Part shown: positions 8,227-17,565 of the stretch, one piece after another
Position numbering within the stretch: the first letter of the stretch is position 1
How the letters are laid out: each line of letters begins with the position of its first letter
DNA from: Gemmatimonadota bacterium
GTDB lineage: Bacteria; Gemmatimonadota; Gemmatimonadetes; Longimicrobiales; Gaopeijiaceae
DNA: 64,000 bases
NCBI GenBank assembly: GCA_015664885.1
Contig: DQPL01000131.1
Coordinates: 1-64,000 of the forward strand
Reading direction: 5' to 3'
Position numbers and translations under genes: made by a program
The notes under the pieces: generated by a model
What the model was told of the DNA's origin: nothing
The model's database searches: none
Seen by the model: only the letters and a program-made list of their open reading frames with translations

Positions 8227-9608
8227 GCGGTCAGGGCGCGGATGACGTCGTAGCGCGTAATGATCCCCGAGAGGGACCCGTTCTCGCGAACGAGGCACGC
8301 CGCGTTCTCGCGCGTGAGCAAATGTCGAATCTCCTCGGAGTCGACATGGCCATCCACGACCGGAAAGGGCGAGCCCATGACGGTCTCAACCGGCCGGTCC
8401 AATAGCGACGGGTCTGCGATCACCTGAGCCATCAACCGGGTCTCGGTGACCGAACCCACGCACTCACCATCGAGCACGATCGGCAGTTGACCAATGTCAT
8501 GCGCCGTAATCGTGGAGAGGCCAATGCGAACCGAGGTAGTGGGCGCGACCACGATGAGCTCCGGAAGATCTCCTTCCTTGGCGTGCACCAACTCCGCGAC
8601 AGTCGAGCGCCGTGGCCGCTGCAAGAAGCCGTTGTCGCGCATCCAGTCGTCGTCGTACGCCTTGCTGAGGTAGCGCTCTCCCCAGTCGGGTAGCAGCGTG
8701 ACTACGAAGGCGTCCGGGTCGTCCAGCTCCTTCGCGACCTCGATCGCGGCATTCACCAGTAATCCGGAAGAGCCGCCCACGAACAGTCCCTCCTCCCGAG
8801 TCAGACGTCGGGCCATGCGAAACGCTGCACCGTCCTCGCCGGTCCTATATTCGTCGACCGTGTCGAGGTCCAGCGCGCCCGGGATCTTGTCGTTGCCGAC
8901 ACCCTCGACCTTGTACGGGCGTCCCTCGACCATTTCTCCTGTGTTGAAAAAGGGCGCGATCATCGAGCCCTCGGGATCGATCCCGATGATCCTCACCGAC
9001 GGATTCTTGGCCTTGAGGTAGCGGCTCACACCGGTGATCGTGCCTCCGGTGCCCGCCGAGGCTACGAAGTGGGTCACGCGCCCGTCGCTCTGCTCCCAGA
9101 TCTCCCGACCGGTGGTGTCATGATGCGCGTCGGGATTGGCCTTGTTGTAGAACTGGTCCGCCATCACCGCGCCCGGCGTCTCAGCCGCAATCGAGCGCGC
9201 CTGCTGCAGGTAGTGATCCGGATGGTCGGGCGGGACCGCGGTCGGCGTGATGATCACTTCAGCGCCGAAGGCCCTCAGCAGCTTGGCCTTCTCAGTGCTC
9301 ATCTTGTCCGGCATCGTGCAGATGCAGCGATACCCCTTGATAGATGCCGCCATCGCGAGCGCGAGGCCCGTGTTCCCGCCGGTTGCTTCGACGATCGTGC
9401 CACCGGGCTTGAGGGACCCGTCGCGTTCCGCGGCTTCTAGCATCGCGAGTCCAATGCGGTCCTTGATCGAGCCGCCGGGGTTCATGAACTCGCACTTCGC
9501 GTACAGCGGCGTGCGCGCGCCATCGGTAACAGACGATAGCCGGACCACAGGAGTCCAACCGATCAAGTCGAGCACCGAGTCGTACGGCTTTTGGTGTCGT
9601 TTGGACAT
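8223..9608 (-). CDS. PLP-dependent cystathionine beta-synthase with CBS domain pair
   Basis: A beta-family PLP enzyme. Residues 1-320 form the catalytic fold with the PLP lysine in GGSIKDRIG, the substrate loop EATGGNTG and the phosphate-binding SAGTGGTITG. Residues ~335-461 form two CBS domains (VRIGLSTITAHDIGQLPIV and ENAACLVRENGSLSGIITRYDVIRAL), typically regulatory. This matches cystathionine beta-synthase (serine + homocysteine to cystathionine), though O-acetylserine sulfhydrylase activity is possible in bacteria. It overlaps ddl by four bases. Confidence 0.92.
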   Translation of the reverse strand: MSKRHQKPYDSVLDLIGWTPVVRLSSVTDGARTPLYAKCEFMNPGGSIKDRIGLAMLEAAERDGSLKPGGTIVEATGGNTGLALAMAASIKGYRCICTMPDKMSTEKAKLLRAFGAEVIITPTAVPPDHPDHYLQQARSIAAETPGAVMADQFYNKANPDAHHDTTGREIWEQSDGRVTHFVASAGTGGTITGVSRYLKAKNPSVRIIGIDPEGSMIAPFFNTGEMVEGRPYKVEGVGNDKIPGALDLDTVDEYRTGEDGAAFRMARRLTREEGLFVGGSSGLLVNAAIEVAKELDDPDAFVVTLLPDWGERYLSKAYDDDWMRDNGFLQRPRRSTVAELVHAKEGDLPELIVVAPTTSVRIGLSTITAHDIGQLPIVLDGECVGSVTETRLMAQVIADPSLLDRPVETVMGSPFPVVDGHVDSEEIRHLLTRENAACLVRENGSLSGIITRYDVIRALTA

Positions 9609-9637
9609 TCAGCGATCGCGGAGCGGGCGGGGCAGGA

Positions 9638-10042
9638 TCATGCGTCCGTAGCTGGCAAGACACGTGCCGTATCGGGTCTGGGGCGCTTCGAGAAACGCAC
9701 CGGCACGGTTGCCCACACCTCAATGCGTTCACCGTCCCGGCGCGCGGGGCTGAAGCGGAGATCTCGGGCTCCGGCAACCGCCGCGGAATCGAAAGCCTCG
9801 TAGCCCGACGAGCCCACAACCTCCACCGAGTCCACCGTACCGGTATCCGAGACACGGACCCGCAGCATCGTCTGTCCCTCCATGTCCTGATCCCAGAGCT
9901 GGATCGGATAGTCGATGGGCACGGCCCCATAGAGCGGCGTCGGCTGCTCGATCTCGCCTTCACCTCCGCACGCGAGGCCCATGAGCAATGCAGCAGTGAC
10001 GCCGCCCTGCGCAGCCAGGTTCCTTCTAGGATTCTGCTTCAA
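9638..10042 (-). CDS. TonB C-terminal-domain lipoprotein
   Basis: A 134-residue protein starting with TTG whose codon overlaps the mutS stop (TTGA). The N-terminus is a signal with a lipobox-like LMGLAC followed by GGEGE. The rest, including MLRVRVSDTGTVDSVEVVGSSGYEAFDSAAVAGARDLRFSPAR, is the TonB/TolA C-terminal fold in which the last strand and YEAFDSAA helix are diagnostic. Lacking a membrane helix plus proline arm, it is unlikely to energise receptors like classical TonB; its job is unknown. Confidence 0.82.
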   Translation of the reverse strand: MKQNPRRNLAAQGGVTAALLMGLACGGEGEIEQPTPLYGAVPIDYPIQLWDQDMEGQTMLRVRVSDTGTVDSVEVVGSSGYEAFDSAAVAGARDLRFSPARRDGERIEVWATVPVRFSKRPRPDTARVLPATDA

Positions 10043-12651
10043 TCGTCACCGCCTGTCGCGTCCTTCCTCAACTCGTAGAGGAGCGCGAGAGCCTCTTTCG
10101 GGGTCAGGTTGTCGGGATCCAACGCACGCAAGCGACGCATGAGGGGGTGCTCCACTTGGAACATCGAGAGTTGATCGAGCGGAGCCTCCGAGCCGGGTCG
10201 GTGCACGCCGTAGCGGCCGAGACCCTCACCGCCGCTCGTATGTGTTCCCTCCAACTCTTCGAGAAGTTCCCGCGCGCGCTCGACGATCCCGTCTGGTAGT
10301 CCAGCCAGCCGAGCGACCTGGATCCCGTAGGAGCGATCGGCCCCTCCGTCCATGAGTCGCCGCAAGAACACGATGTCGTCCCCGACCTCCCGGACCGAGA
10401 CGTTCATGTTCTTCACGCCCTCCAACAGGTCGCCGAGTTGCGTCAGCTCGTGGTAGTGGGTCGCGAAGATCGTCTTGGCTCCGATCTTCTCGTGCAGATG
10501 CTCGGTGACCGACCACGCGATCGAGACCCCGTCGTAGGTCGAAGTGCCTCGACCGATCTCGTCGAGCAACACCAGGCTACGATCCGTGGCGCCGTGCACG
10601 ATCGACGCGGTCTCGCTCATCTCGACCATGAAAGTTGATTGCCCGCGGGCGAGGTTGTCCGAAGCTCCGACGCGGGTAAAGATGCGATCCGTGACCGGCA
10701 GGTTGGCCGCATCGGCGGGCACGAACGACCCAATCTGCGCGAGCAGTTGGATTAGACCGATCTGGCGCAGTAAGGTGCTCTTGCCCGCCATGTTGGGTCC
10801 GGTGAGCACCACGATCCAGCCCTCGTCCGTCAGCACTAGATCGTTGGGGATGAACTCTTCCCGGGGCATCATGGTCTCGACCACGGGGTGGCGGCTGCCA
10901 CGCACGGCCAAGTCGAAACCCGTGTGCACTATGGGGCGAACGTAGCCCTGCCGGGTCGCGACTTCGGCAAAAGTGCACAGCACGTCGGCCGTCGCGAGAC
11001 GGGCTCCGCTGTCCTGGAGTCGTGTGACCACTCCCCCGACGCGTGAACGCACCTCGGCGAAGAGTTCGGTCTCGAGCTGGATGATGCGGTCCTCTGCTCC
11101 GAAGACCTTCTCCTCCCACTCCTTCAGTTCGGGCGTAAAGTAACGCTCGGCGTTGGTCAGCGTCTGCTTACGCACGTAGTCGGCGGGGACCTTGGCCGTG
11201 TTCGCCTTGCTAACCTCCAGGTAGTACCCGAAGACCTTGTTGAAGCCGACTTTCAGCGTGGAAATACCGGTGCGCTCACGCTCGCGAACCTGAAGACTGG
11301 CAATGAATTGCCGGGCCCCGTCGCGGACGGAGCGCAGGTTGTCCAGCTCGTCCGACCATCCCTGACGGATCACGCCACCGTCTTGCAACGTCGCCGGCGG
11401 CTCGTCCGAGATCGCCCGCCCCAGCAAGTCGTGTACTTCCTCCAAGCAGTCCAACTCCCCGCAGACATCGGTGACCATCGCGGCATCGGCTTCAGCTCCG
11501 AGCGCCCGGATCGCGGGTAATCGCTCGAGCGAGCGCCTCAGTCCGAGCAAATCTCTCGGAGCCACTCGACCCGTGCCGATCTTTCCCGCCAGGCGCTCCA
11601 AATCCGTCACGTCCGAGAGCGCATTTCGCAGTTGCTCGCGCAGCTCCGGATGTTCCACGAAATCCCGCACCGCGTCCTGCCGCCGCCAGATCTCGTCGGG
11701 GAGCACGAGCGGCTCAAGAATCCAGCGCCGCAGAAGTCGCCCCCCCATCGCCGTCACCGAGAGGTCGAGCACATCGAGAAGTGTGCCACCCTCCTCCCCT
11801 CCCCGCAGCGGCTCGATCAGCTCGAGATTCCGACGCGTCATTTCATCGAGCAGCATGACACTTCCTGGACGGCGAAGACGCGGCGGCTGCAGGTGGGTCA
11901 CGCCACCGGGCCTGACTTCTTTCAAGTAGTGCACCAATGCGCCTGTGGCTCGAATGAGCGGCTCATCGCCGGGCTCGAACCCAAACCCGTCCAGCGACTG
12001 CAGCCGGTAGACGCGCAGGAGCTCATCAGTCGCCACGTCAGCCTCGAACATCCAGTCATCGCGGACGGTGCGCGGCACCACCGGAGCGGCGGCATCGAGC
12101 TCCTCTGCCTGCTCGAGCGAACGCGGCAACAACAATTCGGTTGGCTCGATCCGACCCAACTCAGCCCGCAGCTCGTGTGCGGGCACGACCTGCGCGGTGA
12201 ACTCGCCGGTCGAAACATCGAGCGCCGCAAGCGCAAAGACGTCTGCCGACGGCTTGAGCAGCGCCACGAGGAAATTGTTCTTGCGCGCAGTGAGCAGATT
12301 GTCCGCGAGCACAGTGCCCGGCGTCACAGTTTCTGTGACCTCGCGCTTCACGATGCCCGTCGCCAGCGCCGGGTCCTCGACCTGGTCGCAGATCGCTACT
12401 CGGCGACCGAGTCGGACCAGCTTCGACAGGTAGTCGTCGAGCGCCTTGACCGGTACTCCAGCCAGCGGGACCTTAGCCGCCGCACCATTATTTCTGAACG
12501 TGAGCGTGAGTCCCAGGAGGCGCGCGCCCTCCTCCGCATCGCTGTGGAAGAGCTCATAGAAGTCCCCCACGCGGATGAACAGTAGAGAGTCCGGGTGACG
12601 GGACTTTGCTGCCCGCCACTGCTGCATGAGAGGGGTGTCGTCTCCGGCCAT
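10039..12651 (-). CDS. mutS: DNA mismatch repair protein MutS
   Basis: Recognises mismatches and small loops and starts strand-specific repair with MutL. The chosen start is MAGDDTPLMQQW; the longer frame to 12717 lacks similarity. Visible parts: mismatch-binding domain I with the FYE motif (RVGDFYELF), core/clamp domains, Walker A GPNMAGKST, Walker B LVLLDEIGRGTST, and the ABC-ATPase His loop (FATHYHEL). At about 870 residues it is normal length with a terminal helix-turn-helix region. It is divergent from the secreted NTF2-like gene. Confidence 0.97.
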   Translation of the reverse strand: MAGDDTPLMQQWRAAKSRHPDSLLFIRVGDFYELFHSDAEEGARLLGLTLTFRNNGAAAKVPLAGVPVKALDDYLSKLVRLGRRVAICDQVEDPALATGIVKREVTETVTPGTVLADNLLTARKNNFLVALLKPSADVFALAALDVSTGEFTAQVVPAHELRAELGRIEPTELLLPRSLEQAEELDAAAPVVPRTVRDDWMFEADVATDELLRVYRLQSLDGFGFEPGDEPLIRATGALVHYLKEVRPGGVTHLQPPRLRRPGSVMLLDEMTRRNLELIEPLRGGEEGGTLLDVLDLSVTAMGGRLLRRWILEPLVLPDEIWRRQDAVRDFVEHPELREQLRNALSDVTDLERLAGKIGTGRVAPRDLLGLRRSLERLPAIRALGAEADAAMVTDVCGELDCLEEVHDLLGRAISDEPPATLQDGGVIRQGWSDELDNLRSVRDGARQFIASLQVRERERTGISTLKVGFNKVFGYYLEVSKANTAKVPADYVRKQTLTNAERYFTPELKEWEEKVFGAEDRIIQLETELFAEVRSRVGGVVTRLQDSGARLATADVLCTFAEVATRQGYVRPIVHTGFDLAVRGSRHPVVETMMPREEFIPNDLVLTDEGWIVVLTGPNMAGKSTLLRQIGLIQLLAQIGSFVPADAANLPVTDRIFTRVGASDNLARGQSTFMVEMSETASIVHGATDRSLVLLDEIGRGTSTYDGVSIAWSVTEHLHEKIGAKTIFATHYHELTQLGDLLEGVKNMNVSVREVGDDIVFLRRLMDGGADRSYGIQVARLAGLPDGIVERARELLEELEGTHTSGGEGLGRYGVHRPGSEAPLDQLSMFQVEHPLMRRLRALDPDNLTPKEALALLYELRKDATGGDD

Positions 12652-12763
12652 GTGTGAAGGTAGACTGGAGTGGCTCGGGCTCAAGTCGGTCGCGAAACAT
12701 CCCCGACCTCGACCCATACCTGATCAGGAACGTTCCGCCAACAGCAAACAACCTTGGGAGCCC

Positions 12764-13294
12764 ATGATGCGCCTCTCCGTCCTCATGCTCGTAACCGCCG
12801 GCCTGTGCGTCGCTGCTCCTTCGACCGCCTTCGGCCAGGCCGCGGATCCCGCGGATGTCGAGTCGATCGACGCCATCGTGGCAGCGGTCTACGACGTCAT
12901 CTCCGGTGACGCCGGAGAAGCCCGCGATTGGGACCGTTGGCGCTCGCTCTTCGCTGAGGGCGCGACGCTCAGCGCGGTCGTGGCCTCGAACGACGGCTAT
13001 CGCCGGGTGATCATGACGCCCGATAGCTACGTCGAGCGCAGTGGAGCTTCGCTTGAGGAAAACGGCTTCGTAGAGGCCGAGATCAACCGAGTCACCGAAG
13101 ACTACAGTATGATCGCTCACGCGTTCAGCACGTACGAGTCGTACCGGAGCCGCGCTGACGACGAACCGTTCACGCGCGGCATCAATTCGTTCCAGCTCAT
13201 GAAGGACGGCAGCCGCTGGTGGGTCGTCTCCATCTACTGGCAGGGCGAGGGCGCCGCCAATCCGATTCCGACGAAGTACCTGCCCGGCGGCTGA
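12764..13294 (+). CDS. Secreted NTF2/SnoaL-like protein
   Basis: A signal peptide (LMLVTAGLCVAAPSTAFGQA) precedes a ~150-residue domain with the alpha-plus-beta pattern of the NTF2-like superfamily: DAIVAAVYDVISGDAGEARDWDRW, LFAEGATLSAV, and the closing strands FQLMKDGSRWWVVSIYWQ. Two ATGs lie in tandem after GGGAG; either could start. No catalytic residues can be assigned; such periplasmic members are usually uncharacterised. The frame upstream into mutS is a chance extension. Confidence 0.82.
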   Translation: MMRLSVLMLVTAGLCVAAPSTAFGQAADPADVESIDAIVAAVYDVISGDAGEARDWDRWRSLFAEGATLSAVVASNDGYRRVIMTPDSYVERSGASLEENGFVEAEINRVTEDYSMIAHAFSTYESYRSRADDEPFTRGINSFQLMKDGSRWWVVSIYWQGEGAANPIPTKYLPGG

Positions 13295-13333
13295 GAAGGC
13301 CAGCGATTCGCCTAGAGGGCCCTGGTCGGCTCG

Positions 13334-14410
13334 CTAGGCCACCGGAGCCGTATCAGCACCCGCGGTCGATCGATCGATCGCGAACAGCTCCATCGATTCG
13401 CTCTTCCCGCGCAGCTCTGCGTCGCCGAGAGATCGCGCGCGCAGGTGATTCGGAAGGGTCAGCCCGTCCATCAGAGTAGCCGAGACGATGCATGACTCGC
13501 CGTGCTGCTTGCAGAGCCCCTGGATGCGCGATATCGCATTGAGGGCATCGCCGTGGAACGCGAGCTCGGTCTTGGCGAGCGCCACCCTTGTCGCGACTAC
13601 GGGCCCGCCGTGAAGCCCGGCGCGGAAGCGGGGCGTCTCTCCATAGATCCGCTCGTAGCGAGCGCTAGCCGACGCCAGCAGGTCCGTCATCGCGAAGAAG
13701 CACTCAACGCACGCCGCGTTCGCCAAGCCCTTCTCCAGAGGCCAACTGATCACGACCTCGTCGCCCACGTACTGGTACACCTGCCCGTGCCACGCAAGGA
13801 TTGCTTCCGCCACGTCTCTATAGCGGTCACCAATGAAGCGGCTGTAGGTGATGTCGCCGAGGCGCTCCGCAATAGAGGTCGAGCCCGCCAGGTCCGCGAA
13901 CAGGAAGACGCGGCTCTCCTCCACCGGAAAACGATACCTGCCGAGCAAGAAGTTGCGGATGTCCCCCGGGTTGTGGAGGTGCCGAACCTCAAGAAACGCC
14001 GTGCCCACGACCGCAACCATCATTGCGAGGACGAAGTCGCGCGCCACCGTGTCACCCGTCGCGTAGAGCCCCATGGACTCGAACGGGCCCGTGTCGGACG
14101 TAAGGGCGGTCCATCCTCCGTTGACGAGCACGAGCGCCGCCACGATCACGCCGGTGTAGAGCGCGATGCGCGCCCCGGTCACCCACAAATAGTGACGCCA
14201 GCGTAGCCGGCCAATGAAGACCCATTCCTCGCCAATGCCCGCGAAGATGCCAACCAGGATTCCGATCGCGACCCCGCGGGATACGGGAGGTAGTCGACTG
14301 CCAGGGGGGTCCATTTGGTGGACTAGAAGCCCCACCACCGCACCGATTGCGACGCCGGCCGCGACGAAACGGACCGTCGCACGCATCCGTTTGGCGACGA
14401 TGGCCCGCAA
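13334..14410 (-). CDS. Membrane-bound class III adenylate/guanylate cyclase
   Basis: About 358 residues. Four hydrophobic segments in the first ~140 residues are followed by a class III nucleotidyl cyclase domain: VFLFADLAGSTSIAERLGD (first metal Asp), YQYVGDEVVISW (second metal Asp), and RAGLHGGPVV. The C-terminus ELRGKSESMELFAI is the usual cyclase end. It would make a cyclic nucleotide second messenger; ATP versus GTP preference cannot be told. It follows the response regulator by about 10 bases, so it may belong to the same signalling operon. The start (TTG at 14410 or ATG at 14386) is uncertain. Confidence 0.88.
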   Translation of the reverse strand: MRAIVAKRMRATVRFVAAGVAIGAVVGLLVHQMDPPGSRLPPVSRGVAIGILVGIFAGIGEEWVFIGRLRWRHYLWVTGARIALYTGVIVAALVLVNGGWTALTSDTGPFESMGLYATGDTVARDFVLAMMVAVVGTAFLEVRHLHNPGDIRNFLLGRYRFPVEESRVFLFADLAGSTSIAERLGDITYSRFIGDRYRDVAEAILAWHGQVYQYVGDEVVISWPLEKGLANAACVECFFAMTDLLASASARYERIYGETPRFRAGLHGGPVVATRVALAKTELAFHGDALNAISRIQGLCKQHGESCIVSATLMDGLTLPNHLRARSLGDAELRGKSESMELFAIDRSTAGADTAPVA

Positions 14411-14420
14411 GAGAGGTCTT

Positions 14421-14984
14421 CTAGATCACGCCCACGCTGTACGCGAACGCGGCGAGGAAGGCGATCGCGGCGAAAAGAGCGCCCCACACCAGGAACTGAC
14501 GGAGCGTCACGCTGCCGGGATTGACGCCACTGACCGCGGTTGCTTCGAGGCTGCCGCTGCCGCGGCGGATTCCGGACAGCTCTTCCATGTTCTTGAGCAG
14601 GGAACGGAGCCGTTGCTCCAGCTCCGCGGGGTTCTCGGGCTTGGTGATGAAGTGGTTACTAACGAGTCCGTAACTTTGAGCGAGGTCTTCGTCGCGATCC
14701 GACGACGTCAGCAGCCCCACCGGAATGCGGCGGAACTCATCGTCACCTTTGATCACCTCGAGAACCTCGAGGCCGGTGCGACCCGGCATCTTGAGATCGA
14801 GCAGGATCAGGTCGGGCTCGAGGTCCTGCACCATCATGATGGCCTCGTCGCCGTGGCCAGCCCGGTGGACCTCGACGGGGATGCGACTGGCTCGCTCCAG
14901 GGCCATCTGGATCAAGAGGGCGTGATCGTCATTGTCCTCTGCAAGCAGAACACTCCAATGACGACGTTCTTGCTACCTCTTCAT
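14421..14984 (-). pseudogene. Response-regulator receiver with C-terminal membrane helix, TAG at codon 4
   Basis: The natural ATG (14984) overlaps the preceding stop as ATGA, but the frame reads Met-Lys-Arg-TAG (14973-14975). It then continues as QERRHWSVLLAEDNDDHALL, a perfect receiver start with the acidic EDNDD pocket. The phospho-acceptor Asp lies in LILLDLKMPG and the conserved Lys in FITKPEN. After the receiver comes a short linker and one membrane helix (FLVWGALFAAIAFLAAFAYSV), an unusual membrane-tethered output. No ATG, GTG or TTG lies between the TAG and the acidic pocket, so an intact receiver needs readthrough, a CTG start or a sequence error. Confidence 0.75.
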
Positions 14985-15856
14985 CCCCCGACGGGCTCCT
15001 CTTTTAGTGCGTCTCGCACGACTGCGGCGGTAAAGCCAAGAGCCGTCACACTTTGGAAAGAGACACTCGCCTTGGCGGATGAGTCAAATCGTCCGACACG
15101 CACATGCATCAGTCGACTGCCCTCGACGCGCACCAATCGTACGTCCAGGCCGGCTTCCGAGGCGCGCTCGAGCAGTGCTTCGGCCCGAGACTCGTCCAGG
15201 AACGCGCCCAACTGAACGGCGTAGGGGGCTTCGCTCCTGAGGGGCGCTACCGTGGGTTCCTGTGCAACGGGTGGTGGGGCGGTAGGAGTAGCATCCACAA
15301 TGGTAGGAGCAGCATCCACGACGGAGTCCGGGAGCGGCTGACCTCCCGTAGGCGGGACCTCACCCTCTTCGGGCTCGACCAGCTGGAAAACGGGTGGTGG
15401 GCCGGCAGTCGAGGCCCGCGCCATCCAGGCCTCAGCCTCTTCGAGCACGGGCGAGCCCGGATGGTCTCGCGTCAGGGAAGCCATATAGGTGCGAGCTCGC
15501 TCCCGGGCGCCCTGGGCTTCGGCGCCCTGGGCCAGCCTAAAAAGGGCTCGGTCTGCAAACGGCCCGCCCGGATACTCAATGACGAGTCGCCGGAAGTCGC
15601 GGGCCGCCTGTGCCGGATCGACGGTAAGCCGTCCACGCAGCCACAGACCGAGCTGAAGGTCCCGCCGGCTGGCGCCCAGACGTTCATTCTCCCACCACTC
15701 GAGCAGCATCGCACGGGCCTCTTCAGCGCGACCAGTGCTCGCGAACTCCTCCACCTGTCCGAGCGAGCGCTCCTGGGCCCAGATCCAGCCGGGCGAGGCC
15801 AGGCTCGTCAGGGTCAGCAGGACGACCGTCGTCGCGGTTCGGTTCAGATAGCTCAC
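14981..15856 (-). CDS. Secreted SPOR-domain protein with TPR-like region
   Basis: The GTG start (VSYLNRTATTVV) overlaps the holA stop (GTGA). A signal peptide ends near IWAQE, followed by a helical TPR-like region (RDFRRLVIEYPGGPFADRALFRLAQGAEAQG), a Pro-rich linker, and a C-terminal SPOR domain (YAVQLGAFLDESRAEALLERA ... RLMHVRVGRFDSSAKA). SPOR domains bind denuded septal peptidoglycan, so an envelope or cell-division role is likely. The tail overlaps the response regulator start. Confidence 0.88.
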   Translation of the reverse strand: MSYLNRTATTVVLLTLTSLASPGWIWAQERSLGQVEEFASTGRAEEARAMLLEWWENERLGASRRDLQLGLWLRGRLTVDPAQAARDFRRLVIEYPGGPFADRALFRLAQGAEAQGARERARTYMASLTRDHPGSPVLEEAEAWMARASTAGPPPVFQLVEPEEGEVPPTGGQPLPDSVVDAAPTIVDATPTAPPPVAQEPTVAPLRSEAPYAVQLGAFLDESRAEALLERASEAGLDVRLVRVEGSRLMHVRVGRFDSSAKASVSFQSVTALGFTAAVVRDALKEEPVGG

Positions 15857-16860
15857 GCCGCCCGCGCCTGCGCTCGCGCCATGGTGGCGAGTAGCCACTC
15901 CTCGACGAAATGCTCGTCCGTGTGAGGACTCGCCTTGAGCAGTCGATCGGCGCGCAGAAGGTCCGCGAGCGCTGCGTCGATCTCGTGGCGCGTCCATTGC
16001 TTCGCCTGCCGGGCAACGGTCTTGGCCAACCATTTCTGATGGGGGGGCAATGCTGCCTCGAGTTGGCTGGCGCCACCCTCGACCGCTATGCCGAGTCTCA
16101 ACAACTGCGTGGTCAGTCCAATCACAAGACCTACGCCCGACTCCCCCTGCCCCATCAGCACACCAAGCGTGGCCACCGCTTCTGCAAATCGCCGCTCGCC
16201 TACGAGGTCGAACCAGCGCCAGCGGTCCTGGGACGGCAAGCGTGTGCCCGCCGCCTCCACGTCGGCAGCCGATACCCGCGCGCGATCACCGACGAACTCC
16301 GCGAGCTTCTTCAACTCCTGGGACAGCACGCCGAGGTTGGTGCCTATGGCCGCCGCGAGAGCTTGCGCGGCATCGGCGTCGAAATCGACTGAGTGCGCCT
16401 CCTTGGCGCGCTCCATGAGCCACCCAGGCACGTCTGCCTCGGAGAACTCCTTGAACTCCACCGACTGTGCCACCTTCGCCAAGCTTCGGTAGAACTTCGC
16501 TTTCGAACCCTGAGGAACGGTGCAGCTCAAGATCAGTGCCAACCCGGGTGGCGGCTTCGCGACGACCGCAAGCAGCGCCTCGCGCGCGTGCTTGCTGCCC
16601 GCCAGGCCCTCGACCTCTCGGATCACGACGACCCTCCACTCCGCCATCATGGGCGGAGTCGCTAGGACCGACGCCATCGCCTCCGGATCGATTTCATTCC
16701 CCCGCAAGAGATCGAGATTGAAGTCGCGCGTCGCCTCCGCGAGGTGCACCGCAATCAGCGCGCGCACAGCCTCCTCTTTGCTGAAGAGGTCGTCGCCGTG
16801 CAAGTAGAACGCGCCGCCCACAGCGCGTGCCAACGCGGGGGGAAGTTCAGAGTTGCTCAC
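15853..16860 (-). CDS. holA: DNA polymerase III subunit delta
   Basis: 335 residues with the clamp-loader delta layout: N-terminal AAA-like domain (FYLHGDDLFSKEEAVRALI), the MAEWRVVVIREVEGL strand, a middle domain with SCTVPQGSKAKFYRSLAK, and the C-terminal collar (LRLGIAVEGGASQLEAALPPHQKWLAKTV). Delta opens the beta clamp during loading. It is translationally coupled to the SPOR protein gene. Confidence 0.93.
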   Translation of the reverse strand: MSNSELPPALARAVGGAFYLHGDDLFSKEEAVRALIAVHLAEATRDFNLDLLRGNEIDPEAMASVLATPPMMAEWRVVVIREVEGLAGSKHAREALLAVVAKPPPGLALILSCTVPQGSKAKFYRSLAKVAQSVEFKEFSEADVPGWLMERAKEAHSVDFDADAAQALAAAIGTNLGVLSQELKKLAEFVGDRARVSAADVEAAGTRLPSQDRWRWFDLVGERRFAEAVATLGVLMGQGESGVGLVIGLTTQLLRLGIAVEGGASQLEAALPPHQKWLAKTVARQAKQWTRHEIDAALADLLRADRLLKASPHTDEHFVEEWLLATMARAQARAA

Positions 16861-16895
16861 CCGGTCAATCTCGAGGGGAGAGGCGGTTCAGGGAA

Positions 16896-17450
16896 CTAGC
16901 GGTCTTGGTCGATCTGGGCTCTGCGCACTCTGCTGCGCTGCCGGTACCGCTGAGACAGCGGAGAATACTCGTAGAGCAGGCTTTGGTCCTCCCAGAGGCC
17001 ACGCTCGAAGTCGAAACCAGGTCTGGGCGACGCGCCACGCGGCATCGCGCTTACCGGACGTACAGGAAGCTGCACAGGAGGCTGGTTCACGACGATCGGC
17101 TCGAGCACGATCTCCGGAGCCCTTTGCCATAGCGTGGGCGACCACGCGATCACAGTGAACAAGAACGCCATGCCGACCACGGTCAATGCAGGGGTCGCCG
17201 AGGCAGCACCGTAGAGCGCCGCCTCGTCGTCTACGTGGTACAGGCGATGTTGCAGTCGGGGGCCGAAGTCCTCACTGAGCTCCGGCTCGGGAAGCGCGCG
17301 CAGCACCTCAGCGCCCTTCTCGACCACCGCCAGATATCGACTGCAAGAAGGGCAGGATTCCACATGTGCTTCAAAGCCACGCACATCCCCCTCGATGACG
17401 CTTGCGTCGAGGTGGTCGGTGAGTGCGCCGACGTAGTCCGAGCAGTTCAT
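16896..17450 (-). CDS. Zinc-finger anti-sigma factor (membrane)
   Basis: 184 residues. The N-terminal zf-HC2/ZAS motif is H-x3-C-x2-C (FEAHVESCPSC), followed by one membrane helix (PALTVVGMAFLFTVIAW) and a ~70-residue extracytoplasmic tail. Such proteins hold a cognate ECF sigma factor at the membrane. It lies directly downstream of the ECF sigma gene and is separated from it by a strong hairpin, so it is the probable partner. Confidence 0.88.
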   Translation of the reverse strand: MNCSDYVGALTDHLDASVIEGDVRGFEAHVESCPSCSRYLAVVEKGAEVLRALPEPELSEDFGPRLQHRLYHVDDEAALYGAASATPALTVVGMAFLFTVIAWSPTLWQRAPEIVLEPIVVNQPPVQLPVRPVSAMPRGASPRPGFDFERGLWEDQSLLYEYSPLSQRYRQRSRVRRAQIDQDR

Positions 17451-17494
17451 GGGGTCTGATACTGCGGGCGGACCGACCGAGTTCCATACACGTC

Positions 17495-17522
17495 GGCCCC
17501 GCCGGGCTTACCCGACGGGGCC
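17495..17522 (-). other. 12-bp-stem hairpin between ECF sigma and anti-sigma genes
   Basis: GGCCCCGTCGGG pairs with CCCGGCGGGGCC around a 4-base loop (one G-T pair). It lies in the intergenic gap of a sigma/anti-sigma operon and has no T-run, so it could lower anti-sigma expression relative to sigma by partial termination or mRNA processing. Confidence 0.5.
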
Positions 17523-17565
17523 GCCACCCCACCCAATCCCCTCACATCCACGTCAGCGTTCTACA

